In this document: positions 36,201-49,300 of the stretch, one piece after another
Numbering within the stretch: the stretch's first letter is position 1
Layout of the letters: each line of letters starts with the position of its first letter
Assembly (NCBI GenBank): GCA_039720395.1
Contig: CM077826.1
Coordinates: 25,562,430-25,626,429, forward strand
Source of the DNA: Liquidambar formosana
Taxonomy: Eukaryota; Streptophyta; Magnoliopsida; Saxifragales; Altingiaceae
DNA: 64,000 nucleotides
Direction of reading: 5' to 3'
The notes under the pieces: generated by a model
What the model saw: the letters and a program-made list of their open reading frames with translations, nothing else
Told to the model about the DNA's origin: nothing
Database searches by the model: none
Translations under genes and position numbers: made by a program

Positions 36201-39200
36201 AAAAAAAAAAACAGAATTTCTACTTTAGATTAGTCGGCCTATGGGAATATAATTACAATTAAGGGTTATTTGCTACTAACTTTATAAGAAAAGACTACTA
36301 ACTTAACTAACAATGACTGCTAATGCTAATTACTTTCCCCTAAGCCCCACCATTCTGTAATTTTCCCCCAAACATAACACCCTTTACCTCTACGATTCTC
36401 GCACAGTCGAACCACTTCGATCGAGAACTTAAGAGAGGCTGAGAGAGGGCAACGGGCTTCGCCGGTCGTCGGAGGCCACCCACCACCAGATCTGACTTGA
36501 TCTGCTGCCGGAATGAGAAATCCCAACCCCTGATGCAACTGCCAGCCACCGGAAACAACCCGACGCAAGAACACAAGGCGATGTCTGCAGCCGGCGTCGC
36601 GATATCCACCTGCATGAAGCTCTCGGAGCTTGATTCGCACCTTGTCTCACCCTCGACTACCTCGACCACTCTCACGACTCACCAGATCTGAGAACCAGAG
36701 AGAGAAATGCTTCTGAATAGAGGGAGAATGGATGCTGGAGATGCTTCCAAGAGTCGAGGTAGGGGTCGTAAGCTTTCCTCTGCGTATATGCATCATTTCT
36801 TTCAAATTCAAACATGTTCTACAACTTCACATGGGCAAAAGCAATTGCTCGTTCGATTCAAACGATTTCTCATTCGAATCCAACCGAATCAACGAAATCT
36901 CGTACATCTTGGCACGTCTCGTTCAAGATCACGAGAATCTTGTCCGAGAAGGGTAATTGCCACGATATATTTATACCGGTGGGAGATCCCGGATCGTCCA
37001 GCAGCGAGACCGAATCGTCTCGGCAAGATCTTGTCCGAGACGAGCGAGACTTCGAACCATGGCCAATGGTCCCCCAAAGCTCATGAAATTTCTTGTTTAT
37101 ATGGAGAGGTAAATATCCTTTACATATGTATTTCCAATTAAAAAAGGCCCCCCCAACCTCTTGTTTTTTGCCCAAGGACCCCAAAAGTTCATGAATTTTC
37201 TTGGTTAAGTATAGAGTTGAAAACTGTTTTGTGAAAACTGTTTTGTGTGTGTGTGTGTGTGTGCCTCTTGTTTTTTGCCCAAGGACCCCAAAAGTTCATG
37301 AATTTTCTTGGTTAAGTATAGAGTTGAAAACTGTTTTGTGTGTGTGTGTGAGAATATGCATTTCCAATTAAGATGCCCTCGATACTTCTTGTTTTTTCCA
37401 GAGGTTCCTCAATTGAGTACTGAGGCTTGATTTCAAAAGATGTGTGCGCTATACAACTTTAAGGAAGTAAAATTCTTGTAACAGCCATGTTGCAAAAACA
37501 TACATGAAAATGAAATTATAATGTAACCAATTACTATGTATTTGATTTTGATTAATATATATATATATATATAGGGGAGAGATCTGTTAACACCTAGTGT
37601 AGACTTTTTACTTTTACAGCTGTCAATATCTTTCTACAGCAATCATATTTTGCTAATCCAACCGTTGGATTAGATATTCTCTTCAAGCATGTCATGCATG
37701 CCGAATTTCAAGTTAGTAGGATATTAGGAGCTATGTCATCCATAAAATGCCCCAAATTATGGTTTTATACTCCCTCCATCCCACTTTGTTTAATACCAAT
37801 TTCATTTTGGGAAGTCCCCAAATGTTTGTTCATCATCAAAGGTCACAAATAATTATTTTACTTTCCCATAATGCCCCTTTCTATATTTAAAATTACAATT
37901 ATTTTTTTAATGAAGTGATGATGTTAATGTTGGGAATCGAACTAGAAGGAAAACAAAGTGCGGAATGAATTGATAAACAAAACTTTTCCTAATCGATTCC
38001 ACAGCCTATGAATCTAATCATGCTTAAACACAAACAAAACCCTAACTAGAAGAGGGTAAGAACAACTTACAATTTCAAAAGTCTTCTCCTTTTTGCTCCA
38101 AGCTTGAATCCAGATAGCAGCGTAGGTAACAATCCAAGTGTATTGCCTCCAACGGTATCCACACCTAACTAGAGCTTGAAGTCCTTTCCTTCTTTCCCTT
38201 GTTGATGCTAGAGCAAGAGAAGAGAGGGGAGAGAGAGAGAGCTCTTGGGAATTTCGGCCAGCACTTGGGATTGTACTTCAAGTGATGTCATCACATCACA
38301 TATGAGGCCTTATATAGCCTCCACTAGGGCCGGCCAAGGGGGGACTTCTATTCCAAATAGAATTGTGTAATTTCCCTAAATTACACATTAACCCCTTTAT
38401 TTTATATCCTATACAAACTTGCCCCTTAAGGACTATTCTTTTATTCACTTATGCCCTTTCTCTCATAAACTTTAAAGCTCTCTTAGCATAATCAGTGTGT
38501 GACCCATTGGGTTCACATCATCAAGTAGTAGGGATAGCATAAGGTGTGCACAATGAAACTCTTTCCATTTAGGGTCTAATTGGAACTCCTTACAATTCCC
38601 TAATTTATTATAACTCTCTTATATCAATTAGGGCTTCTACTAACCATGAGTAACACCTAGCATATGGCTCATGGTGTGGTCCTTAATGAGGTGAATAGAT
38701 TTCTAACAAAGAACCCTTCTGTTATAGTTTATAGGTTACAATTACATCCTTCCATCCACACAATGTCTCCAATTGAACTAATAGGACATGAAATTCTGCC
38801 AAGTCTCTAGTTCAATTACTTTATACTCATTCATGAATATCAACTCAATAATGAACTTATGGAGACTCATTTCCATATTCATTCTACCATGGGCCCATGG
38901 CTTTAATGAGTTATATCACTGAATGATATATGAAACATTCTCTCTCTTTTTCCTGAGAGTGATGGATTCCTTGTTAATCACTCACATACCTTCACACACA
39001 TAGCAGTAGGGCTAGTGAACACCCTTGCAAGCCCATGATTAGGATCTGCACTTAGTGTTATCAAACTTCTAAAACTACATGCATAAAACAACTATGGTGT
39101 CTCAGGTCTAAAGATTACTTGTACCACTATAACAATGAGAAACTGATTGACAGGCACCTTAAAACTCTATTCAGTTTATCTCATATCTTTGGTCACATTC

Positions 39201-42200
39201 AGTGTACCTATTCTTATAATAGGCACCCACTTGTCGGTTGTAGTGTCTACACACAAATAGCTTGAGACTAATTATCCTCCTATAAAGTCAACCTAACAAG
39301 TGCTAGTCTTATGGTTCATTGCTGTCTATCATAATGAACCTTCACCTAGGAATATTTTAGGAGTTTGGTACAGAGATATATTTACAGTCTCAAAATTACA
39401 ATACTTTCTAATTCCATATTTTCAACTCTAACTTCATGGACATATTATGTAAATATAAATTATGCATATGAACATAATAGAATTAAGCCATTTTATTAAA
39501 TCAATAATAAATGTGACATATATAAATGAAATCAAATGATTGTTCCTAATCCCTAAATAATCATCTCCATGATTGGCTCTAGGCATAATCCTAACAGTTA
39601 ATTAATAAAAAAAAAGGGCTTAACCCTTGTACATAAGATATATACAAGTGACAACCAAGGACTCCAAAAACAAAGGAGCCACCCAAAAGAACAAAAAAAA
39701 AAAAAAAAAAGAAAGGATTATCTACCATCCCCCACTCCCTAGTCCCCACTCGTCATTGGAATGTTTTTTTGTTCATCACTTTAATGATTGGGAATTGGAG
39801 GAAGTTATGGCATTTTACCAAGTTCTTTATAATAGTAAGATTTTAGTGGGTGAGAATGATTCCTTGGTTTGGCGTAAAGATTCTAAAGGGTTATTACTTG
39901 TAAAATCTTTCTATAATTCTTTAAATCCTCTTGGGGATGTATTCCTTCCTGCAAAAGTCATATGGATTTCCTTGGTTCCTACTAAAGTTGCTTTTTTTTG
40001 TTGGTTGGTGGGAAGTGCCAAGTGTTGACTTTAGACAATCTTGCTAAAACAGGATGGTATGTGCCGAATAGATGTGTTCTTTGTAAACAAGACGTGGAAA
40101 CGGTGGATCATCTTTTTATTCATTGCATTGTGGCTAGGAGTATTTGGAAGCTCTTATTTAACTTGTTTGGAGTCCATTGGGTGCTTCCTTCCTCTACTTA
40201 TGACCTTTGGCGGGGTGGTGGTTTAAGGGGGGGAATAAAAGGCAAAAGTGATTTGGTTCATGGCTCCACATGCTATTTGGTGATGTATTTGGAAGGAAAG
40301 AAACGCTAGAACTTTTGAGTGGGTTGAGAAGTCTATCATTGACCTCAAGTCTTCTTTTGTTAAATCTTTATTTCTTTAGTATTCTAGCCACACAAATGCT
40401 TGTAATCTTTCTTTTGTAAATTTTTTGGATTCCTTTAAGCTTTAGAGGGATATGTGGTTAGTCGTTGTATATGGCTTATGTACATGGGCTAAGCCCTTTT
40501 TGATATTCAATACATATTATCTTATCAAAAAAAAACTACAAAACCATCAAAAAGGGATTTAACCAAAATGGTCTTGAGCTCCATAATAGACATTTGCACC
40601 TCTTCAAAATTTCTTGCATTCCGCTCTTTCCAATGCACCAAAAAAGTGCATTTGGGGTCATCCTCCATACAAACTTGGCTTCTTTCCTACCCCCTTTAAA
40701 CCACCAACCCGATAAAATATCATGGGTAGAAAGAGGTAAAACCCACATGATTCCAAATAAATGAAAAATAAGCTCCCACAAACTTCTAGCCACACCACAA
40801 TGAATGAATAGATGATCCGTCGTTTCTGCCGCCTCTTTATACATAATACATCTATTGGGAATCTCCCATCTTTTTCTAACCAAGTGATCAATTGTGAGAC
40901 ACTTCTTTCGGGCCACTAACCAAGAGAAGAAAGCAACTTTTGAAGGAGCCAAAAAAATCTAAATATTTTTTGCCAGTTGAAACACATCCACATAAGAGCC
41001 CAAAAGAGAATAATAACATTTCACCGAGAATAGACCTTTAGGTCCTTGCACCAAATTAAGGTATCATTCCCTTCTAAAGAATTCTTACAATCATATAAAT
41101 TTTGAAAACAAAAAATAAAAATCGACACACTCTTCACCTCCCAATCATTGAAACTTCTACAAAAAATAATGTTCCAATGCACCTCTCCCCCTCCATCAAT
41201 AAGATAATTCATAATCCATGCTTCCTTGTTTGCTGCAATCTCATACAAATGAGGAAATTCTTCCATGAGTGGGGTATTGCCACACCACACATCTTTCCAA
41301 AATTTAACCCTATTCCCCCTACAGTCCTACCCACCTTGAACCTAGTCTCCTTCACAAAATCTTCTAACCCTTCCATAATTTCCTTCCAAAGCCCCGTACC
41401 ATGAGGTCGCTTGCTAACTTGTGACCACCACCCCCCTTCCCTCACCCCAAACTTCTAAACAATGACCTCTCTCCACATCCTTGGTCACCTTTCTTGAATC
41501 TCCATAGCCACTTACCAAGAAGAGCTTGATTCATATGCCTGATGGATCTAATTCCCAATCCTTCTTTAGCTTTAGGTAAGAACACCATTTTCCAATCCAC
41601 AAGATGGAACTTGAATTCATCATTTATACCAAATTAACACAAAATAAAATAAGAAAGTGGGGGGGGGGGGGGGGGGGGGGAATTGAAAAGTTAAAATTAA
41701 TTATTACATTGAAATTCATTAAATAGATCACCTAAATATGCATGCATAGTCAAAGTGGCTCAAACCATTTGGGACAGAGGGAGTATCTAAAAAGAAATGT
41801 AAGTTTACTGATCAGACGCTTCCTGATATCTAATTAATTTGAAATTCGGTATGCGTGACATGCATGAGTGGAGTATCTAATCCAACAATTGGATTGGTGA
41901 AATTTGATTTCTACAGAGGGTGTAAGGGTAAAAAGTCCTACAACAGGTGTTATCAGATCCCTTCCCTATATGTATAGTTTATAGCAACCTTTTATGATTG
42001 GATATCTTTGACTAGTTAGGTTTCTTGAAATCTTTCTAACAAATCTATTAGATTATCAAAAAATTTCTTTCTAGAAATGTACTTGTAAATCCTATATCAA
42101 TATTGGCCAAGTGCTCAAGGGGTAAACCAGTATAGTGCTTTTTCTAAAACCCTTCTTTTTCTTCATTTCTTCCTTATCTTTTTCTTACTTTCTTTTTGTA

Positions 42201-42433
42201 AGTTGTAAGTAGTAAAATTTAGTTTTTTTTATATATTATAAATGCGTAGGGTTTGGCACGTATATCTATTATGGTTTTTGTAAACAAACATTACAAAATG
42301 AAGTTCCAGCTACAGCCCTGAATGTCAGACTAAAACAGTACCTGCCCCAGTCCTGGCATAGAAGATTGCCTGAACTGTTGTTGTTGAGAAAGGAGTTGCT
42401 GCTGATGCTGAGGTAATTGCATCATTTTTTGCC

Positions 42434-42471
<38 letters not shown>

Positions 42472-45400
42472 TGAGTTTGTTGCTGTGGAGAAGGTGTGTT
42501 CATCACATTTACGCCAGATCTAGGTGAGTTGGCATACGGCAGTGGAGATGTTGTTGTGTTATCAAAGGAAGTAGCCCCAGTAGCACCAGAAGGAGATGGA
42601 ACTGATCTCCCAATAAGTTGTGCTCCAGAAGCCTGCTTTACAATTCTTGGATAAGAGTACAGAAATATAATAGAGCAGCTTTAAGGGGTAACTTCACAAC
42701 AGAACAGATAGAATTTCGAAATAATTCATATGGAATGTCATCAACAAGTGTGGAAGATCAAGTCACAATTAAAAAATCTTCAGCAAAACATCAAACTGGG
42801 ATTGGGTTGGAGCAGAAGGAAGCTGATAAAGATCCTATGGTAAGCAACTCAATATACTAGAGAAGCGTCAATGTTAGACAATGATGAGAAACACACTTAA
42901 TAAGTATGCCTGCAATTTCAGCTGGCATGGGCCAGGCCTAGGTCAGTTTGAAGTACCAAACAACAGTGAAAGCTTGATCTGGAATCGGATCTCAGCCCAA
43001 CCTCATTGTATCTAGTGTCAGGTTGGATTTGAACTGGCCCAAAATTAAACGCTTATTACAAAAAATTAAGAAAATTTCGGGAACATAATTCAAAATATAA
43101 AAACTACACAATTTGAGAGGTAGGAGCATTCTTAGCCTCTTAGGAATGTCTGGTCATGAAGATGTGACGAGGTTAACTGAAGGATGCACCAAGAGTCACA
43201 TGAAGGTTGTGCAAGATAGCATCGAGGGAATCATAAAGCCATTAATTTGTCAACTTCAAGGTAAAGGAGGTAAGGTCTTTGCAACATAACAAACAGGGAA
43301 TCAAAACGATGGGGAATGAAAAAGAAAGGATGGGGAGGAATAAATAAAGGATGGAAAATGCAAAATATTTATGAGGAAGTAGAAAGAAATGGGATCAATG
43401 CCCTACCCTTCCCCTAGTTAGGGTAAAGTCATGAAGTTAACAAACAAAGAGGTGTTGTGTGTTCTATTTTTAAAAAATTTAAAATATATATATATATTCA
43501 AAATAACTAAACTTGTTTCAAGAGTGAAAAAAATGATTATTTGCAAGAAAAACAACATGGGCAATGAGAGATGGAACAAAAATAAATAAAAGAAGACGAT
43601 AGCAGTGACGTGTTAAATGACCTTAGGCCTTGGGACACTTAGAACAGCACTCCATTTCACAGCTTTGCAAAAATGAAATAAACATTCCATAGAAAATTCA
43701 GAAAGTGACTCTATAAAGAGATTATCTAGCTAATGATCTAACCTGTAACAAAGTTCCCTGACTACTAATGTTGCTTGATGACAGTGGAGGAGTATTCTTT
43801 AGGTACATGCCTGAGAGAGAAGTTTGACCGACTTAACAGTACTGATAATAATAGAAATTCAAAAGATTCTCATGCTTGAATAACAAGTGATTGATTGTTA
43901 CCAGATGCATCAGAAAAAGTTTGCAACCCATCACCTACAGTAAACACATCTACCAGATGCATTGGAAGTGCAGATGTAATCTGCCTCTGGTCTCCTGGTA
44001 TTCGCAATCCTGAAAATGCATACCAGTTTTATATAATTAGTTCATTAATTAGCATGCCCAGACATAGAAAATCACATCATCTTATTAGGAATTTGATTAG
44101 AATCATGTTCAAAGTATCAGACAATAATGATACACACCCAAATCACACAAGAAGACCGGTATCTTATTATACTTTCTTTAAAAAACAAGTACATTTTCAA
44201 CTTCTAAGTGGTAGTTATTGAACAAAATAAAGGAAGAACACAATTAAAAGTGTAAACATTAACAGGAATTAGTAGTTGAGAGTAGAACCTTCGCCATAAT
44301 TTACAGCAGCCCGTAGCAAATTTTCATGTTCTTGGATTTTTGCAGCTTGAGCCTTGTCTAAGGTTGAAGTAACTGTTGGTCCTTGACGAGTACCAAAACA
44401 ATAGGCTTTACGGGTATCAGCTAAAACTTTTTCAGCACTTTCACAGGCTGCTCCAATCATATCGATTCTAGTCTGTAAACATAGAGAGCAAATGTATGTC
44501 TAAATGTAAAGTATATGTGACAATAAATTTTTTTTAGCTCCGTTAACTTCAGATTACCTTCAATTTCTCTATTTGGGAGGATATTGGAAGGTTTTGCATC
44601 CCATGAAGCAATTGCTCTCTCTTAGAGTTGTCATCCATTTCCATCTCAGGCAATAGCTTTGATGACAACATTACTGGTAAAACTGCATCCACCAGATCCC
44701 GTTAAAATTTATTCCAAAATCTCAATGCTAAATTATGTTATGTTTTTTTTTTTCCTCCAGCCAGGCCAAGACTCAATACTAGAGTCTCCAAATGGAGACA
44801 TAAGATTCTCAGCCAACAAATCTGCGCAGTCAGTGGCAAATTAAATTATGTTTATCACCAAAATGCTGTCTCTAAACATAAATATGTGTATAATATCATT
44901 GAAAATTTTTAAGAAAATTGCTTTCAAACTGAAACTTCAACTCAGTTTTTTTTTTCTCTTTTTATTTGTGGTCTTTTCTTTGGAGGCAGGAGAGGGTTTT
45001 ACTTGGTGGTAAGTATTTAACTATTTGCTTATGTAAGGGACTAGGAGTTAGTGGCATTGAAGTTTGCAAATTTATGAAAGAGGGTTGCAAATTTATGAAA
45101 GAGAGTTGCATCTTTTGAAGTTAATGAACATTTGAGAATTTGCAGCTGGAAGAGTATGCTTGCCAAACTTCTTTCTTCTTTCTTTCTTTCTTTCTTTATT
45201 TCCTTCTTATTCTTCTTCTTCTCCTCCTCTTGCTCCTCCTCCTCTTCACTTATCTGTGATTAATCATTTCTTTTCTATTTTTTAACCAGAGCACAAACAT
45301 TCAAACAGCTGTCGTAAACCCTAGTTCAGTTTTCAAACTCCTCTCTTAACAATTCCTATTTATCACCAAACTATTCCACAGTGAACCCCAACTCAAATTC

Positions 45401-46268
45401 TTGATGTCCTGTATCATTCAAATAATCAGATATATATTTATTGGACTTGACTAATAGTTTTCCTCATATTTATCTGCAAGATTGCTCATTAATTTATGTA
45501 ATTCACTGAATAAATGTATATTTCAATTTTTACTAACCCTACAAGTCTGCCACTAATCATAATTCATTTATGTAGGTGGTTAATCTGAGTGATACAGAAC
45601 TTGCATATTACCATTTAATGTAAATTTCATAATTCCTAGATTATCTACCATCTATGATACCACGCCAAGATTTTCTTACAAATTTCCAAAAGCAACATCA
45701 GAGTTTAAGTATAAGCTCGTGTCATGAGCAAAGCTTAATGCTTCACCTTTTTTTTCCCATTCTTTTTTTTATAGAAACAAATTTTATTACAAAAGAAAGG
45801 GGAAACATAAGACAAAGGTGGACGAGAAGTCCAACCAGAGGAAGAAACCAAACTGCCCCAGGCTATAAAAACAATTCCCTGACCATAAAGTATAAAAAAA
45901 TCCCGAACCTGAAAGAATTCCCCACTGTATGTAGTCTCATCTATATAACTGTTAACCCAAAAAATTATAACACCCTATACAACCTACCACCCACACCCCA
46001 CACTCTCAAACAACCATTTCAAGGCAGATAAAAGTGAACTCTGTATTGTAGTTCACAGGTCGCTGCTCTATTTGCCAAGAAATCAGCTTAACCAGTCCTA
46101 GATCTAGGGTCCTACAGTCTACTTCACCCTAATATTTAAAGTCTCCACCTTATCAATTATCTCCCTAATAATGTGGTCATATCACCAGTAACTTTTCACC
46201 CTCTTCCTAAACCAACCCACAACCATCAAATGCTTCACATCACCTATCACAGGATAAAGACACAAGAA

Positions 46269-46311
<43 letters not shown>

Positions 46312-49300
46312 TCCTTGAGTTGATTTAAGATCTATCCATCAAACTATTTTGACAAGAAGGAACCATATATGTAAGTTTTATTTGTTGAAGAGATTGCTTA
46401 AATAATGTAAAAGAGATAAGCGCTCACTTGTAGCATTCTCCGCATTAACATTCTTCGGATAAACTACAAAAGCCTTGGAAACCTTCTTAATGTCTTCCAC
46501 AATGTTGTAAAGCTCAAGATTCACCATAGAAAATTGCCCCATTATATCTTGCCTGGTGCACAACAAGAGTATGTTAACACAATTAACTCTTGAAACTTTT
46601 TTTGATAAGGTGCAAATAACTCTTAGAAATAACCATCAATGAATCTATACATTATGGTGTTTTTAAATAAATATAAATAAAAACAATTTGGTACCCAATC
46701 CAACACCTTATCCCATGGAATAGATTCCCCCTACCCTTATCTCTTTTCTTGTTTACTTTGGTGGTTGATATTTTAGGACGCATTGTGGTTAGAGAAAAGA
46801 TGTGGGTCTTGTGGATGATTTTGAGATTGGTAGGGGTAAGATATCTATTTCACACCTACAATTTGCAGATAACACTCTGTTTTTATCTTTTGAGTGTTGA
46901 GAGAAAGTTCTTGAATTTACAATCCATTTTGCAAACTTTTGAATTAAAGGTTAATATGGGTAAAAGCTCAATAATTGGGCTTAATGGGGATTTAGGAAAG
47001 ATTCAGAGGTCAGCTGGTTTGTTAAGGTGTTCCATAGGTGAATGGCCTTTGACTTCTTTAGGGCTTCCTTAGGAGGGTAATCCCTATGAGTAGTTTTGGA
47101 CTCCTATTATTGACAAAGTGGGTAGAGAGTTGGATGTGTGGAAAAGAGCTATGATTTCTAGGGGTGGTAGGTTGACATTAGTACAGGAAGTGTAGTCAAG
47201 TATTCCTATTTATTATTTGTCCTTGTTCAGAATGCCCATTAAGGTTGCAAGAGGGCTATAGAAAATGATGAGAGATTTTTGGTGGGAAGGAAGTATGGAA
47301 GGGAAGCGGGATTACTTGGTGAGTTGGGATATAGTTTCCCATTCAAAAGTCAAGGGAGGTCTTGGTTTGGGGAAACTTGTGGAGAGGAATCTTGCCCTAA
47401 TTGGGAAATGGTTATGGAGATTCCCCATTAAATAGAATTCATTACAGCATGCCATAACGATGCAGGATATTGGGTGGGATTCTCAGGTGGGGGTTAGGAT
47501 TTCAGCATGATGTTCTTGGAAATTTATTTCTCAAAGTTCGCCTCATTTCTTGCAGTTTTTTAGTTTGGTTGTGGGGAAGGGATAAGATTCATTTTTGGGA
47601 GGATGTTTGGAGGGAGGATGTTCCATTTTTGTCTCTGTTTCCTCATTTGTATAATTTAACCTTGGCCCATGATGAACCTATTTCTTCTTTAGTTTCTTCC
47701 TACTCTTTTCCTCACAGTTGGGATTTTAAGTTCTTTCATAATCTCAAAGATAGATAGTGTTTTGAACATGCTTCTTTGCTTTCTTTGCTTAATGGGGTTT
47801 GTCTTAGGCCTTTGATTCCTGAAAGGAGGAATTGGAAAGCACATTCATCTTGTACTTTAAGCATTCATCTTGTACTTTAAGCACATTCATCTTGTACTTT
47901 TTCTTTCAAGTTGATTTTGATTGATGATCCTGATGTTATTCTATTTTCTCCCTCTACGATGAGTTGGAGAGCTAAAGTGCCTCTCAAGGTTCAAGTGTTC
48001 GCTTTTTCTGTAACACACAAAAGAATTAATACCAATGGTATCCTTCAAAGGAGGAGGCCTTTTTATTGCCTCTCACCTCAATGGTGTATTATGTGCAGAA
48101 GGACGGGAGAAAGTATATCTCTTTTACATTGCTAAATGGCAAGTTGGTTGTGGCACAAGATTTTTGGGCTATCTAAAGAGTGTTGGGTTATGTTGGGCTC
48201 ATGTTTTCAAATGTTTGAGATCTCTTTTGAGGGTTTTGGGAGGATCAATAGGGCCGTCACTCTTTGGAGAAGCGCAGTTTTGGCAGTTCTTTGGGTCTTA
48301 TGGTTGGGAAGGCATGGCTAGTATCTTTGAAGATAAGTCGGCTGATTTGGATAGCTTGTGGGATCAAGTTTTCTTTTTTTTACGTCCTTTTGGCCTTCAG
48401 TTTCAAAGGCTTTTTTGGGAATTCGCTTGTTTGTTATTAAGTCAAATTGGGCTTCATTTTGTCAGTTGTAATTTTCCTTTTTTCTGTTTCTTGGGATTTT
48501 TTCAGTTTAGGTGGACTTCCTTGTCCTCCTTTATATCACTTTTCTGTTTCCTTAATGAATTTTATTTTTGGTGCTGGACAGAAATAAATAAATAATGATA
48601 GGGTTAGGATTCAAACCCTGCAATCTCCCCCTTACAGGAGGGAAAGAGATAACAACATAGCTAAAAGGTGGATGGTATTTGCACATTAAGTTCAATATTG
48701 TACTTCCCATAAATCTAAAGTATGGATACTCCTCTGAAGGAAACGTATCAGTATCTAATATGTGTAGGGCACCTGTCACATTTATCTTAAAATTCAAAAA
48801 TATATATATATACTTAAATATTTGTATGTTGTTTAGGATACGCCTACTGCCTATGATATGGCCCAATATAAGAGATAGAGAGAGAGGGGAAGGGGGTTTA
48901 TAAAAAAATAAAAGAGTGGGCCATTGAAAATGAAACTTAAAGGTAAGGGTTTTAATTACTCAAAGCCCCTCATCTTGAGTTCCCACAATCAGCAGGAGAG
49001 AGAGAGAGCCTCGTAAATTCAATTACCTCATTTGATTGAAGTGACTAATCGAGTGGGCCATTAAAAATAATAAAAGAGAGGGCCATTGAAAAGGAAACTT
49101 AAAGGTGAGGGTTTTAATTACTCGAAGCCCCTTATCCTGAGTTCCCACAATCAGCAAGAAAGAGACAGAGAGATCGAGGGACTTGTCAACTCAATTCCCT
49201 CATTTGATAGAAGTGATTGACATGAAACAAAGAAGGGGAAGAGCAATTCATAATGTCGTTAAAACCTCTTCAGAGAACAAGAATAGAGGAATTTACTCAT

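Larger units (their letters stand above)
37770..41783. mobile_element. Stowaway-like (Tc1/mariner) element, interrupted
   Basis: Termini CTCCCTCCATCCCACTTTG and the mirrored 'caaaccatttgggacagagggag' match the Stowaway end consensus, flanked by TA on both sides (37768-37769, 41784-41785). The original MITE arms are short; the interior is later insertions. It is nested inside the long-TIR element. Confidence 0.7.
37571..41969. mobile_element. Outer element with long inverted ends, holding a nested stack
   Basis: The left end (ATAGGGGAGAGATCTGTTAA, then 'cacctagtgtagactttttac') is mirrored at the right end over roughly 150-200 bp, including the TCCAACNNTTGGATTAGATA and GTCATGCATG motifs. TSD is unclear because of flanking AT repeats. 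Inside are a Stowaway-like element, LINE pieces and a solo LTR, so the original MITE-like element has been inflated to 4.4 kb within MED8 intron 7. Confidence 0.6.

Noticed and set aside
36326..37184. Cluster of overlapping open frames on both strands
   Set aside because: The region is a GC-rich part of a TIR element, the frames overlap in all directions and none shows a known domain. Kept only as a possible captured fragment.
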